Assembly (NCBI GenBank): GCA_000526255.1
Contig: JAFS01000002.1
Span: 124,001 to 188,000 of the forward strand
Direction of reading: 5' to 3'
DNA length: 64,000 nucleotides
DNA from: Verrucomicrobia bacterium LP2A
Lineage (GTDB): Bacteria; Verrucomicrobiota; Verrucomicrobiia; Methylacidiphilales; Methylacidiphilaceae
Shown here: positions 31,483 through 40,426 of the stretch, one piece after another
How positions within the stretch are numbered: the stretch's first letter is position 1
How the letters are laid out: every line of letters starts with the position of its first letter
Made by a program: the position numbers and the translations under genes
Notes under the pieces: generated by a model
Told to the model about the DNA's origin: nothing
The model's input: only the letters and a program-made list of their open reading frames with translations
Database searches by the model: none

Positions 31483-31770
31483 ATGACCACACCGAATACC
31501 ATCGAAGTTGAAGGCACTATCGTCACCATCCTCCCGGGAACGATGTTCCGGGTAGAGTTGGACGAGGGCCAGCACCAGGTGCTCGCGCACATTTCCGGAA
31601 AGATGAGGAAGCATTTTGTCCGATTGACTAGCGGGGATCGCGTCAAGCTGGAAATGTCTCCCCACGATCTGACCAAGGCGCGCATTCTCTATCGGCTGGA
31701 CCGCCCCTCTGACGTTCGCAGACCAGCGCGCAGAGGCCATAAGTTCCGGCGCGGAGGCCGCCGGCACTAA
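31483..31770 (+). CDS. infA: Translation initiation factor IF-1 with basic C-terminal tail
   Basis: The OB fold covers residues 1-72: [34 protein letters not shown]-like core and [18 protein letters not shown]-1 normally ends there at about 72 residues; this one continues for about 22 residues that are almost all Arg, Lys, His and Gly ([14 protein letters not shown]). The tail probably adds rRNA contacts. No clear Shine-Dalgarno precedes ATG 31483. Confidence 0.93.
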   Translation: MTTPNTIEVEGTIVTILPGTMFRVELDEGQHQVLAHISGKMRKHFVRLTSGDRVKLEMSPHDLTKARILYRLDRPSDVRRPARRGHKFRRGGRRH

Positions 31771-31790
31771 ACCCGCACCTCCTCCACACG

Positions 31791-32660
31791 GTGCACAGCT
31801 CCAAGCGGCCAAAGGGGGGGCGGCGCAACTTTCTCCTGGACGTCTTGCTGCCCTCGCTCTTCGCCCGGCGCGGGGGTGTACGCCATTCTCCTTCCTTCCC
31901 GATTCTGGCCGAGGGCCAGGTCTGCCTCACCTGGGTCGGTCATGCATCTTTTCTGGTACAGACCCCGCGGCACAACATCCTGATTGACCCGAACTGGGCC
32001 AATTGGATGATTGTGATCCGCCGTCTCAAACGAGCAGGAATCTCCATCCGGGACCTGCCCGACATCGACCTGGTGCTCATCACCCATGCGCATTTCGACC
32101 ATCTCAACCGACGCTCGCTGCGCGAAGTCGCCGCCCGCCAACCCGTGATCGTTCCATCGAATGTCGGCAACCTGGTGCATGACTTGGGGTTCGAGCAGGT
32201 GCGGGAGATGGCTTGGTGGGATCATTGGGACTTCGCAGGACTCTCGCTCACCTTCACCCCCGCGCATCATTGGGGAGCGCGCTATCTCGCCGATCGCGAT
32301 CGAGGCTACGGAGGCTACGCTCTCTCATACGGCGGCCGCACGGTCTACCACTGCGGGGACACCGCCTACTTCAAGGAGTTTTCGGAAATCGGACGGCGGC
32401 TCCGACCGGAAATCGTCCTCATGCCGATCGGCTGCTACGATCAGCCCTCGAAGCGCGTCTCTCACATCACTCCGGAAAAGGCGGTCCAGGCTTTTCTGGA
32501 GCTACAAGGTCAGGTTCTCATCCCCATGCACTTCGGCACCTACCGGATGAGCTATGAGCCGCTTCACGAACCGGCCTATCGGCTGCTCGTCGCCGCGAGC
32601 CGGGCGGGCATTCTTTCGCAAGTCCACTTTTTGCATGAAGGCGTTCCTCGGATTTTTTGA
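31791..32660 (+). CDS. MBL-fold metal-dependent hydrolase (NAPE-PLD/UlaG-like)
   Basis: This is a metallo-beta-lactamase fold with the full metal set: THAHFDHLNRRSL (HxHxDH), a histidine in FTPAHHWGAR, CGDTAYF and MPMHFGTYRM. The layout WVGHASFLVQTPRHNILIDPNWAN is that of the NAPE-PLD/UlaG branch, which hydrolyses phosphodiester or lactone bonds. The substrate is unknown. GTG 31791 is the only early start and has no clear ribosome site, so the first 20-30 residues are uncertain. Confidence 0.82.
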   Translation: MHSSKRPKGGRRNFLLDVLLPSLFARRGGVRHSPSFPILAEGQVCLTWVGHASFLVQTPRHNILIDPNWANWMIVIRRLKRAGISIRDLPDIDLVLITHAHFDHLNRRSLREVAARQPVIVPSNVGNLVHDLGFEQVREMAWWDHWDFAGLSLTFTPAHHWGARYLADRDRGYGGYALSYGGRTVYHCGDTAYFKEFSEIGRRLRPEIVLMPIGCYDQPSKRVSHITPEKAVQAFLELQGQVLIPMHFGTYRMSYEPLHEPAYRLLVAASRAGILSQVHFLHEGVPRIF

Positions 32661-32753
32661 TCGAGGAGTTGTTGAACGCGTCTCCTACGGGGAGGAGCCT
32701 GTGCGCCGCCGGACGGCGGCCGCCGGCGGAGGGGAAGCTTGACGAGATTTCCA

Positions 32754-32783
32754 TTGTCAGCCGCCGGAATCGTGGAATATGGT
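32754..32783 (+). promoter_or_regulatory. Probable promoter for tRNA-Asp
   Basis: TTGTCA (32754-32759) and TATGGT (32778-32783) are 18 bases apart, about 78 bases before the tRNA. A six-base GC hairpin at 32705-32720 lies just upstream and could end the MBL transcript, though it has no T-run. Confidence 0.4.
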
Positions 32784-32860
32784 GAAAATTCCTCCATGGG
32801 ATAGGATCCCTGTGAAACGTCTCTCGCCCGGTCGGAAGAGGGGCGCGTCGGATAAGCCAG

Positions 32861-32934
32861 GGAGCCATAGCTCAATTGGTTAGAGCGCTGCCCTGTCACG
32901 GCAGAGGTTGCGGGTTCGAGACCCGTTGGCTCCG
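32861..32934 (+). tRNA. tRNA-Asp (anticodon GTC)
   Basis: A full cloverleaf is visible: acceptor arms 32861-32867 and 32927-32933 pair perfectly, the D-loop contains AGCTCAATTGGT, the anticodon stem CTGCC/GGCAG holds loop CTGTCAC, and the T-arm has GGTTCGAGACC. The discriminator is G. CCA is not encoded, so it must be added by nucleotidyltransferase. Confidence 0.97.
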
Positions 32935-32946
32935 GCTTAGCGAACC

Positions 32947-33774
32947 ATGCGCCGAACCATGCGCTTAAGCGAACGTCTGGGAGAGAGCGGCGATCCCTCC
33001 GTCCGCAGGGGGAACTTTCTCCAGGGGGGACGGGGCCTTCGGGCTCTCCTCCTCCTTCTCGTCGCCCAAGCACTCTTCCTGCTTGCTTCTCCCCTGGGAC
33101 GCGCGGCGGCTCCGAGCGTGCTCGTCCGCTGGTATGGTCACGCCTTCATCTATCTGATCGCCTCCACCGGCATTCGGATCGCGGTCGATCCCTTCGGGGA
33201 CGAAACGGTACACTACCATTTCCCGGGATCGCTCCAGGCCGACGTCGTCTTGATCAGCAATGAAGCAAACGATCGATCGGCGGGCGAACGCATCCAGGGT
33301 TCTCCCCAGATCTTTCGCAGCGTCGCAGCCCTCGGCACGAATAACGCCCGAGGACTTCTCTTCCGAGGCATCCTAACCTTCCGTGACAAATCCCAAGGCG
33401 CAATTCACGGGCACAATACCGCCTTTGTCTTCGACCTCGACGGAATCCGCTTTGCCCACCTTGGCGACCTGGGACATCCTCTCAGTCCGGAATTGCTGGC
33501 CGAATTTGGAAAGGTGGACGTTCTCTTCCTCCCGGTCGGTCGAGACAGCCTGATGGTCTCCGAACTCGATAAGATTGCGAGCGATCTTTCCGCACGGATC
33601 ATCGTCCCGATTGCCTATCGGACCGAGCTCAGCGGCGACCTGGAATTGCGGCAGCTGGAAGGCTATTTGGACAGCCGCCCGAATATCCGGTGGATCGACG
33701 GCGCGGAGTTTTCCCTGAGCGCGTCGGAGATCCCTCCCACTCCGATGATCTACGCATTTCGAGGCACGCCATGA
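32947..33774 (+). CDS. Exported MBL-fold homologue without metal ligands
   Basis: The protein has a membrane or signal segment at about 31-50 (ALLLLLVAQALFLLASPLG). The MBL-like body follows WYGHAFIYLIASTGIRIAVDPFG, NTAFVFDLDGIRFAHLGDLGH and VDVLFLPVG, the family frame. The HxHxDH motif is replaced by SNEANDR and the late PxHY motif by VPIAYRT, so the metal site is lost at two separate places. I infer a binding or structural protein. The stop overlaps the purD ATG as ATGA. The upstream neighbour at 31791 is an MBL protein with an intact site. Confidence 0.75.
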   Translation: MRRTMRLSERLGESGDPSVRRGNFLQGGRGLRALLLLLVAQALFLLASPLGRAAAPSVLVRWYGHAFIYLIASTGIRIAVDPFGDETVHYHFPGSLQADVVLISNEANDRSAGERIQGSPQIFRSVAALGTNNARGLLFRGILTFRDKSQGAIHGHNTAFVFDLDGIRFAHLGDLGHPLSPELLAEFGKVDVLFLPVGRDSLMVSELDKIASDLSARIIVPIAYRTELSGDLELRQLEGYLDSRPNIRWIDGAEFSLSASEIPPTPMIYAFRGTP

Positions 33775-35072
33775 AGGTGCTGGTCGTCGGAGGCGGTTCC
33801 CGCGAGCATGCCCTTTGCTGGTCGCTTCGTCAGGACCCAGCGGTGGAAAGGATCTACGCCGCACCAGGCAATGCCGGCACGGCACTGCTCGCCGACAACC
33901 TGCCGATCGCCGCTGATGACATCGACTCACTCGTTCGCCAAGCCCAAGAGCTCCGACCGGAGTTGACCATCGTCGGACCCGAAGCCCCTCTCTGCGCTGG
34001 CATCGCCGACGCATTCGGTCGGTACGGCCTTCCGGTCTTCGGCCCGCCTCGTCGTGCGGCGCGACTGGAAGGGAGCAAAGTGTGGACGAAGGAGCTCGCG
34101 CGGCGCTACGGCATCCCGACGGCGGAAGCTCGTTCCTTCGACGATCCCCGCGAAGCGATCGCCTTCAGCAGCGGCTTCCCCTTCCCCCAGGTGATCAAGG
34201 CGGACGGCCTTGCTTCCGGCAAGGGGGTGTTCATCGCAACGGACTTGGCGCAAGCCCGGGATGCCATTACTTCCCTGATGGAGCGGCGCGTTTACGGATC
34301 GGCTGGACACCGCGTCCTGATCGAGGCCTTCCTGGAAGGCGTCGAGCTTTCGGCCTTCGCTCTTTTTGATACCCGGCAGTACACGATTCTGGGTCTTGCC
34401 CACGACTACAAGCGGATCGACGATGGGGATTGCGGACCCAACACAGGCGGCATGGGCGCCTTTCTGCCGAGTCCTTTGCTCTCCCCCTCCCTCGTTCGGC
34501 AGATCGAGGAATCGATCTTCTCCCGGCTGCACGCCGCCTGCGTCGAGGAGAATCTCGACTACCGCGGAGTCCTTTACGCGGGTCTCATGGTGACGGAGAA
34601 AGGCCCTTTCCTTCTGGAGATCAACGTCCGCTTCGGAGACCCCGAGGCGCAGGTGCTCCTTCCTTCCCTGAGGACCCCGCTCAGCGAAATCGCCCGAGCG
34701 GTTTGCCGCGACGAGTTGAGCAGCCTTCGCCTGATTCGACATCCGCGCTCCGTCGTGGGTGTTGTGATCGCTTCCTCCGGATATCCCGAAAATCCCCGGC
34801 AGGATGACCCGATCTCCCTTTCTGGCTCCCCAACCTCCGCCTCAGGGAGCCAGGGCGTTCTCTTTCACGGCGCCACGAAGCGGAGCCAAGGGATTCTCCG
34901 AACGGCCGGCGGACGGGTGTTCACCGCCGTCGGCTGGGGCGAACGCCTCTCCGATGCCAGACGGCACGCATACGAAGAGGTAAACGCGGTATCCTTCCCC
35001 GGAATGCATTTCCGCAAGGACATCGCCTCCTCCCTGGCCGGTCGTCCGGTGACCGAACCGCACGAGGCATAG
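33771..35072 (+). CDS. purD: Phosphoribosylamine-glycine ligase
   Basis: PurD performs the second step of purine synthesis. The 433-residue ATP-grasp protein opens with VLVVGGGSREHALCWSL and shows VGPEAPLCAGIAD, FGPPRRAARLEGSK, VIKADGLASGKGV, DYKRIDDGDCGPNTGGMGA and EINVRFGDPEAQVLLP. All are standard. ATG 33771 is chosen because it matches the conserved N-terminus and overlaps the upstream stop. Confidence 0.97.
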   Translation: MKVLVVGGGSREHALCWSLRQDPAVERIYAAPGNAGTALLADNLPIAADDIDSLVRQAQELRPELTIVGPEAPLCAGIADAFGRYGLPVFGPPRRAARLEGSKVWTKELARRYGIPTAEARSFDDPREAIAFSSGFPFPQVIKADGLASGKGVFIATDLAQARDAITSLMERRVYGSAGHRVLIEAFLEGVELSAFALFDTRQYTILGLAHDYKRIDDGDCGPNTGGMGAFLPSPLLSPSLVRQIEESIFSRLHAACVEENLDYRGVLYAGLMVTEKGPFLLEINVRFGDPEAQVLLPSLRTPLSEIARAVCRDELSSLRLIRHPRSVVGVVIASSGYPENPRQDDPISLSGSPTSASGSQGVLFHGATKRSQGILRTAGGRVFTAVGWGERLSDARRHAYEEVNAVSFPGMHFRKDIASSLAGRPVTEPHEA

Positions 35073-35078
35073 CCCGCC

Positions 35079-35106
35079 TTGCTTTCCCGCCGCCCCCGAT
35101 TATACT
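35079..35106 (+). promoter_or_regulatory. Promoter for htpX, leaderless spacing
   Basis: TTGCTT (35079-35084) and TATACT (35101-35106) are 16 bases apart. The ATG at 35114 lies seven bases beyond the -10 box, where transcription should begin, and no Shine-Dalgarno can fit. The mRNA is probably leaderless. Confidence 0.55.
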
Positions 35107-35113
35107 CTTGCCC

Positions 35114-36022
35114 ATGATCAAGCGCATCTTGCTATTGACGGTCACCAATGTCGCAGTCCTGGTACTGCTGACGGCCGTCATCTCGGTCTTGCACCTCGAT
35201 CGCTGGCTCACCGCGGCCGGCATCAATTATCCGCTTCTTCTTGTCTTCTCGTTGGTCGTCGGCTTCGCGGGAAGCTTCGTCTCGCTCGCCATCTCGAAAT
35301 GGATGGCCAAGATGGCCTACAGCATCCAGGTCATCGATTCGCCGCAGACCGAAGGAGAAGAATGGCTGGTGAATACCGTGCGGGAGCTTGCGTCCCGCGC
35401 CCGGATCGCCATGCCGGAAGTCGGGATCTATCAGAGCCCGGAAGTCAATGCATTCGCCACGGGGCCTTCGCGCTCCAACTCGCTCGTCGCGGTGAGCACG
35501 GGCCTTCTCTCCCGGATGGATCGCCGCCAGATCGAAGGCGTTCTCGGTCACGAGATCACGCACGTCTCGAATGGGGATATGGTCACCATGACCTTGCTCC
35601 AAGGGGTGGTGAATACCTTTGTGGTCTTTCTTTCCCGGATCATCGGCGTGGCAATCGACAGCTTCCTCAGTCGCGGCGAGGAGGAGCGCCGGGGCGTGGG
35701 AATGGGATTCTACATCGGCATGTTCCTCTCCGAGATCGTATTGGGACTGCTTGCCTCCTTCATCGTCGCGTGGTATTCGCGGCAGCGGGAGTTCCGTGCG
35801 GATGCGGGGAGTGCTCGAATCGCCGGCCGAGACGCCATGCTTTCCGCCCTTCACGGGCTCCAGGCCCTCACCGAGGGCGGAACGGTGATCGACGAGCGCT
35901 CGGCGAGCCTCAACTCATTCAAGATCAATGGCAAACCGGGCGGTTTTCTCTCCCTGTTGGCCAGCCATCCTCCGCTGGAAGAGAGGATCTCGGCGTTGGA
36001 ACGCCTCCCGGAAGCGGCCTGA
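35114..36022 (+). CDS. htpX: Membrane metalloprotease HtpX (M48)
   Basis: HtpX degrades misfolded inner-membrane proteins. The 302-residue protein begins MIKRILLLTVTNVAVLVLL, the family start. It has two N-terminal membrane segments, the zinc motif LGHEITHVSNGD (HExxH), two further membrane segments at about 160-220, and the third ligand region REFRADAGSARI. The typical HPPLEERISAL closes it. It converges with qor across 24 bases. Confidence 0.96.
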   Translation: MIKRILLLTVTNVAVLVLLTAVISVLHLDRWLTAAGINYPLLLVFSLVVGFAGSFVSLAISKWMAKMAYSIQVIDSPQTEGEEWLVNTVRELASRARIAMPEVGIYQSPEVNAFATGPSRSNSLVAVSTGLLSRMDRRQIEGVLGHEITHVSNGDMVTMTLLQGVVNTFVVFLSRIIGVAIDSFLSRGEEERRGVGMGFYIGMFLSEIVLGLLASFIVAWYSRQREFRADAGSARIAGRDAMLSALHGLQALTEGGTVIDERSASLNSFKINGKPGGFLSLLASHPPLEERISALERLPEAA

Positions 36023-36046
36023 CTTCGCTCCGACCGCTTCATTGAT

Positions 36047-37024
36047 TCAGTCAGAGGAGCCGGGGGGGACCAGGACGATCTTTCCGGAGGCTCCCGGCTC
36101 CATCACGAGTCTCTGCGCCTGCGCAGCCGCGGCCATGGGCAGAACGGCTCGAATGACGGGCCGTAGGAGCCCTTTCTCCAAGCGCGCCGCCACTCCGGAC
36201 GCGATGATGCGCCGTTCTCCTGCGGAAGCGCAGAAGAGCGACATCCCCAGGACGGAAAGATCCCGGGTGATCAACCCGCGCGGATCGATTTCAACGAGGC
36301 CCCGCGATCCGATGACGACAACCTTTCCACCCGGGGCAGTGATGTCGCAATCCTTCCCCAGGTTGGCGTTTGCCAGCATCTCGAGCACGATATCGGCACC
36401 TCGTCCCTTGGTAATCTCCAATATCTGGCGAAAATGCTCGGGCGAGCGATGATCCAAGGAATAATGGGCGCCTTCCCGGGTAATGAGACGCCTCCCCTCT
36501 TCCCCGCCCGCAGTCCCGATGACGACCAGTCCAGCAGCCCGAGCGAGCTGGACGGCCGCCAGGCCCACGCTTCCGCTCCCTCCGTGGATCAGGACGACGT
36601 CTCCCGCTTCCGCCCGCGCACGGAGAAAAAGCGCTCGATAGGCGGTGCCGGCGGGAATTCCGACGGCAGCTCCTCGAACGAAGTCGAGCGCTTCCGGGAG
36701 AGGCTCTACCTCTTCGCAGCGGCAGACGACTTTCTCAGCGTAGGAGCCCGTTTTCGCTCGCAACGAGAAGTAGGCCCGGTCCCCTGCACGGAAGCGACAC
36801 GCCCCCTCTCCGACTTCCTCGACAACGCCTGCCCCGTCGAACCCCGGGATGAGCGGCAGAGCTGCGGTGGAGTGTCCTCCCGATCGAATGGAGACATCGA
36901 CCGGATTGACCCCCGCCGCCCGCACGGAGAGGAGGAGCTCACCCGGTCCCGGGCGCGGGTCTTCACGCTCCTCCCACGACAAGACCTCCGGGCCTCCGTA
37001 AGTGTGGATGACGATCGCATGCAT
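36047..37024 (-). CDS. NADPH:quinone reductase-like (zinc-independent MDR family)
   Basis: The 325-residue medium-chain dehydrogenase/reductase has a GroES-like N-terminus (GPEVLSWEE, VRAAGVNPVDVSIRSG, PGFDGAGVVEEVGEG) and a Rossmann fold with HGGSGSVGLAAVQLARAAG. The zinc-binding cysteines and histidine of alcohol dehydrogenases are absent, which places it in the quinone oxidoreductase/zeta-crystallin branch. The electron acceptor is unknown. It diverges from the Mop gene. Confidence 0.88.
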   Translation of the reverse strand: MHAIVIHTYGGPEVLSWEEREDPRPGPGELLLSVRAAGVNPVDVSIRSGGHSTAALPLIPGFDGAGVVEEVGEGACRFRAGDRAYFSLRAKTGSYAEKVVCRCEEVEPLPEALDFVRGAAVGIPAGTAYRALFLRARAEAGDVVLIHGGSGSVGLAAVQLARAAGLVVIGTAGGEEGRRLITREGAHYSLDHRSPEHFRQILEITKGRGADIVLEMLANANLGKDCDITAPGGKVVVIGSRGLVEIDPRGLITRDLSVLGMSLFCASAGERRIIASGVAARLEKGLLRPVIRAVLPMAAAAQAQRLVMEPGASGKIVLVPPGSSD

Positions 37025-37139
37025 GCTCCAATCCTGAGGCCGGGCGGCGGTCGGGGCAAGGTTGCCGTCCTGACCCGATTTGCGGAGCGCCTGGTTTTTT
37101 CTTCCTTTTCCGCGTAAGAGCCCCTAGGGTCTCGTCACC

Positions 37140-37568
37140 ATGCAGACCAGCGCACGCAACTGTTTCGCGGGAAAGGTCGTCGTCATCAAGAAAGGTCCCA
37201 TTCTCGCCGAGCTGGAGATTGCAATCGGCAAAGAGACCTCGCTGGTCTCCCACGTCGCCTTCACAAGCCTGTCCGAGCTGGGTCTTGCGGTCGGCACGCC
37301 GGTTCAGGCCTTGATCAAGGCTTCCCAGGTGGTCTTGCTCACCGAGGCCCCCCCGGTCCGCCTGAGCACGCGAAATCGCTTTTGTGGCTCGGTTGCCGCC
37401 CTCCAACCGGGTGCGGTCAACACCGAGGTGATCGTCCGGATCGAAGACGAGCTGTCCCTGGTCGCCATCGTCACAAACGAGTCAGCGAAGGAGCTCGGCC
37501 TCCAGGTCGGCAGCCGAGCCTGCGCCGCTTTTACTCCCTCGAATGTCCTGCTCGCGGTCCCTGCGTAG
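37140..37568 (+). CDS. Molybdate-binding Mop/TOBE di-domain protein
   Basis: Two tandem Mop domains fill the 142 residues: ARNCFAGKVVVIKKGPILAEL ... LGLAVGTPVQALIKASQV, and TRNRFCGSVAALQPGAVNTEV ... LGLQVGSRACAAFTPSNV. Such proteins (ModG type) store or buffer molybdate or tungstate in the cytoplasm. No mod transporter lies nearby. A weak TTCCTT/TAGGGT pair ends nine bases before the ATG. Its 3' end overlaps the convergent thiE by 38 bases. Confidence 0.88.
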   Translation: MQTSARNCFAGKVVVIKKGPILAELEIAIGKETSLVSHVAFTSLSELGLAVGTPVQALIKASQVVLLTEAPPVRLSTRNRFCGSVAALQPGAVNTEVIVRIEDELSLVAIVTNESAKELGLQVGSRACAAFTPSNVLLAVPA

Positions 37569-38247
37569 TCGGACCGCCCGCCAAAAGACTCCTCGGACCG
37601 AGCCGGGCGGCGACCTCGCGGCAGTACGCCTCGATATCCTCGGCATGGAGAATGGCTGACACCATCACGACCCGTTCCGCCCCGGCGTCCAATACCTCGG
37701 GCAGGTTCTCCATCCGGATTCCTCCGATGCAGAAGAACGGCTTCCTCAAGCGTTCCCGCACCTCCCGGATCAGGGACAGACCGACCGGATCGGCCTCGGG
37801 CTTCGTCGGAGTGGCAAAGATGGGTCCGATCGCAATGTAGTCCGCGCCCTCCCGCTCCGCAGCCAATGCCTGCCCGAGCGAGTGGGTCGATCTTCCGATC
37901 AACTGCCCATCGGCCAGAATCGTCCGCGCCTCCACAGTGGAGAGATCCTCTTGCCCGAGGTGGACGCCATCCGCGTCGCATCGAGCGGCCAGCAGAGGCC
38001 AGTCGTTGATCAGAAAGAGGGCGCCGCCCGAGTCGGCCACTCCGCGCAATGACCGGGCAAGCCGCTCTAAGGATTCCGGCTCATGGCCCTTCGCTCGCAG
38101 TTGGAGAACGTCGACCCCGCCGGCCACCATCCGCTCAGCCGCCTTGACCGGGTCGTTCGCCCCCAGCGTTCCCAGGTCGACAATCCCGTAGAGGCGGGAT
38201 TGGCGGAGCCGCAGCTTCCGAAGCCATCGTCGCTCTTCGACGTTCAC
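37531..38247 (-). CDS. thiE: Thiamine-phosphate synthase
   Basis: ThiE joins the pyrimidine and thiazole halves of thiamine. The TIM-barrel motifs are present: LYGIVDLGTL, GGVDVLQLRAKG, LFLINDWPLLAARCDADGVHLGQEDL, GRSTHSLGQALAAEREGADYIAIGPIFATPTKP and FFCIGGIRMENLPEVLDAGAERVVMVSAIL. GTG 38247 is chosen because it overlaps the accC stop as GTGA and gives a 238-residue protein. The tail of about 20 residues covers the 3' end of the Mop gene. Confidence 0.93.
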   Translation of the reverse strand: MNVEERRWLRKLRLRQSRLYGIVDLGTLGANDPVKAAERMVAGGVDVLQLRAKGHEPESLERLARSLRGVADSGGALFLINDWPLLAARCDADGVHLGQEDLSTVEARTILADGQLIGRSTHSLGQALAAEREGADYIAIGPIFATPTKPEADPVGLSLIREVRERLRKPFFCIGGIRMENLPEVLDAGAERVVMVSAILHAEDIEAYCREVAARLGPRSLLAGGPTTQGPRAGHSRE

Positions 38248-39614
38248 GAGCGGTCGACCTTCTGCGCTCCCTTGGAAGCCAGTAGCCGAGGCAGAAAAGT
38301 GGTCGAATAGTGGCCTCTCCGGAAGTCGGGATCCTGAAGGATCGCCTTCCCCAAGGGGGCAGTCGTCTTGATCCCTTCGAGCACGAGCTCGTCCAAAGCC
38401 CGTCCCAAGCGCGCCAAGGCGTCTTCCCGCGTTTGGCCGGATGCGATGATCTTCGCGAGCATCGAATCGTAGTAGGGAGGGATCATCGCGCCGAGAATCA
38501 GATGAGAGTCGATGCGAATGCCAGGACCACCGGGAAATTGGAGGGCCTCGACCCTCCCCGGAGAGGGGCGAAAATCCTGCCAGACATCTTCGGCGTTGAT
38601 GCGCATCTCGATCGCATGCTGGACGGGCTCTCGCGCCTCCCAACTCTTGTCCAGGGGATAGCCCGCCGCGATCTTGATCTGCTCTTTCACCAGGTCGATC
38701 CCGTAGGCCTGCTCGGTTACGGGATGCTCGACCTGAATGCGAGCGTTCATCTCGATGAAATAGAAATTGCCAGCCCCGTCGACGAGAAACTCGACGGTCC
38801 CGACGTTTTCGTAGCGAATGGATTCCGCCAGCCGAACCGCAGCCCGGCCCATCTTCTTCCGCAATCCAACATCCAAGATGGGAGAGGGAGACTCCTCCAG
38901 AAGCTTTTGATTCTTTCGCTGAATCGAGCAGTCGCGCTCGCCGAGATGGATGACCCGTCCCCGCTGATCCCCGACCACTTGAATTTCCACGTGGTGCGGA
39001 TCCTCGATCAGCTTCTCCACATAGAGGCTCCCGTCTCCGAAAGCCTTTTCCGCCTCGACACGTGCGGCATGGAACCCCTGCACCAAGCTGACATCATTGT
39101 GGGCGACGCGCATACCCTTTCCGCCGCCCCCGGCCACGGCCTTCAGCACGACCGGAAAACCGATCCGCCGCGCCGCCTTCAGCGCCTCCTGCTCGCTCTC
39201 GACGACCCCTTCGCTTCCGGCGGGAACAGGGACTCCGATCTTCCTGGCATGGAAGCGAGCCTGCACCTTGTCACCCACCTTGGCGATCGCAGAGGCCGAG
39301 GGCCCGATAAACCGGATGTTGCAGCTCGCGCAGATCTCGGCGAAGCTGGCGTTTTCCGCAAGGAAACCATACCCGGGATGGATGGCATCCACATCCCCGA
39401 TCTCCGCCGCACTGATGATGCGGTCGGCGCGGAGGTAGCTCGAAACAGCCGGCCCCGTTCCAATGCAGATCGCTTCATCCGCCAAGCGCACGGCCAAGGA
39501 GTCCCGATCCGCGTCGGAGTAGACGACCAGGGTCCTCACCCCAAGCTCACGACAGGCCCGAATGACCCGAACCGCAATCTCTCCCCGATTCGCGATGAGG
39601 ATCTTGCTAAACAT
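38244..39614 (-). CDS. accC: Acetyl-CoA carboxylase, biotin carboxylase subunit
   Basis: AccC carboxylates biotin on AccB, the first step of fatty-acid synthesis. The ATP-grasp protein starts MFSKILIANRGEIAVRVIRA and has HPGYGFLAENASFAE, KAVAGGGGKGMRV, EIQVVGDQRGRVIHLGERDCSIQRKNQK, EMNARIQVEHPVTE and the late GAMIPPYYDSMLAKII. ATG 39614 fits the family better than an earlier in-frame start at 39650. accB, usually next door, is not in the window. The gene lies 151 bases after tsf. Confidence 0.96.
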   Translation of the reverse strand: MFSKILIANRGEIAVRVIRACRELGVRTLVVYSDADRDSLAVRLADEAICIGTGPAVSSYLRADRIISAAEIGDVDAIHPGYGFLAENASFAEICASCNIRFIGPSASAIAKVGDKVQARFHARKIGVPVPAGSEGVVESEQEALKAARRIGFPVVLKAVAGGGGKGMRVAHNDVSLVQGFHAARVEAEKAFGDGSLYVEKLIEDPHHVEIQVVGDQRGRVIHLGERDCSIQRKNQKLLEESPSPILDVGLRKKMGRAAVRLAESIRYENVGTVEFLVDGAGNFYFIEMNARIQVEHPVTEQAYGIDLVKEQIKIAAGYPLDKSWEAREPVQHAIEMRINAEDVWQDFRPSPGRVEALQFPGGPGIRIDSHLILGAMIPPYYDSMLAKIIASGQTREDALARLGRALDELVLEGIKTTAPLGKAILQDPDFRRGHYSTTFLPRLLASKGAQKVDRS

Positions 39615-39765
39615 GCCTATCGCCCGTCCGCGCTCTTGATGGGACTCCAAAGCGACCCCATGAGCCGTGCTGACCCTTCGAGGTCTGAAAAGGGCTCGCT
39701 TCCGCTCCTTGGCGCCGGAATGAAATCATCTTTCGGGGAAGCTCCCCCTTCGACGCTCTTCGCAA

Positions 39766-40368
39766 TCAGGCCAAAGGTTCGCCCAGCTGATAGCGCACGA
39801 AGCGTCGGACGACGATGTTTTCCCCGATCTGGCCGATCCTTGCCGCCAACACATCGCGCACCGACGTGTTCTGATCCTTGATGAACGTCTGCTCCAGGAG
39901 GCAGTTCGTCGCAAAATACTTCTCCAACCTTCCCACTACGATCTTTTCCAGGATCGCCGGAGGCTTCCCGACATTATCGGCCGCAATCGCCTGCCGCACC
40001 CGCTCGACTTCCGCCGCGGACACCTGATCCCGGCTCACATATTGTGGATTCGCTGCGGCGATTTGGAGAGTGAGATCCTTGACCAGATCCCGAAAGGCCG
40101 AGTTCCGCGCGACGAAATCGGTTTCGCAGTTGACCTCCACCAGAACCCCGACCTTGTCTCCAACGTGAATGTAGGAAGCGATTACCCCTTCGGGAGTCTC
40201 CCGGGCAGACTTCTTTTGGGCCTTGGCGATTCCCTGCTTCCAGAGCCACTTCTCCGCTTCCTCCAGCGCCCCTCCGGACTGCTCGATCGCTCGCTTGCAG
40301 TCCATGATTCCGGCCCCGGTTTTCTCCCGAAGCTCCTTGATGAGATCGACCCCGATCGGTTCTTTCAT
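39766..40368 (-). CDS. tsf: Translation elongation factor Ts
   Basis: EF-Ts recharges EF-Tu with GTP. The UBA domain LIKELREKTGAGIMDCKRAIEQSGG, VEVNCETDFVARN and the single core subdomain are present. The 200-residue protein is the short form with one core repeat, as in thermophiles and some other phyla, against about 283 in E. coli. ATG 40368 is the family start. A short GC hairpin follows the stop. It lies 58 bases after rpsB. Confidence 0.95.
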   Translation of the reverse strand: MKEPIGVDLIKELREKTGAGIMDCKRAIEQSGGALEEAEKWLWKQGIAKAQKKSARETPEGVIASYIHVGDKVGVLVEVNCETDFVARNSAFRDLVKDLTLQIAAANPQYVSRDQVSAAEVERVRQAIAADNVGKPPAILEKIVVGRLEKYFATNCLLEQTFIKDQNTSVRDVLAARIGQIGENIVVRRFVRYQLGEPLA

Positions 40369-40426
40369 GTTTCCGTCACCCTTTTTTCGGCGATCGGCGC
40401 CGGGGCGCCGCACCTTGCAGAAGCAC

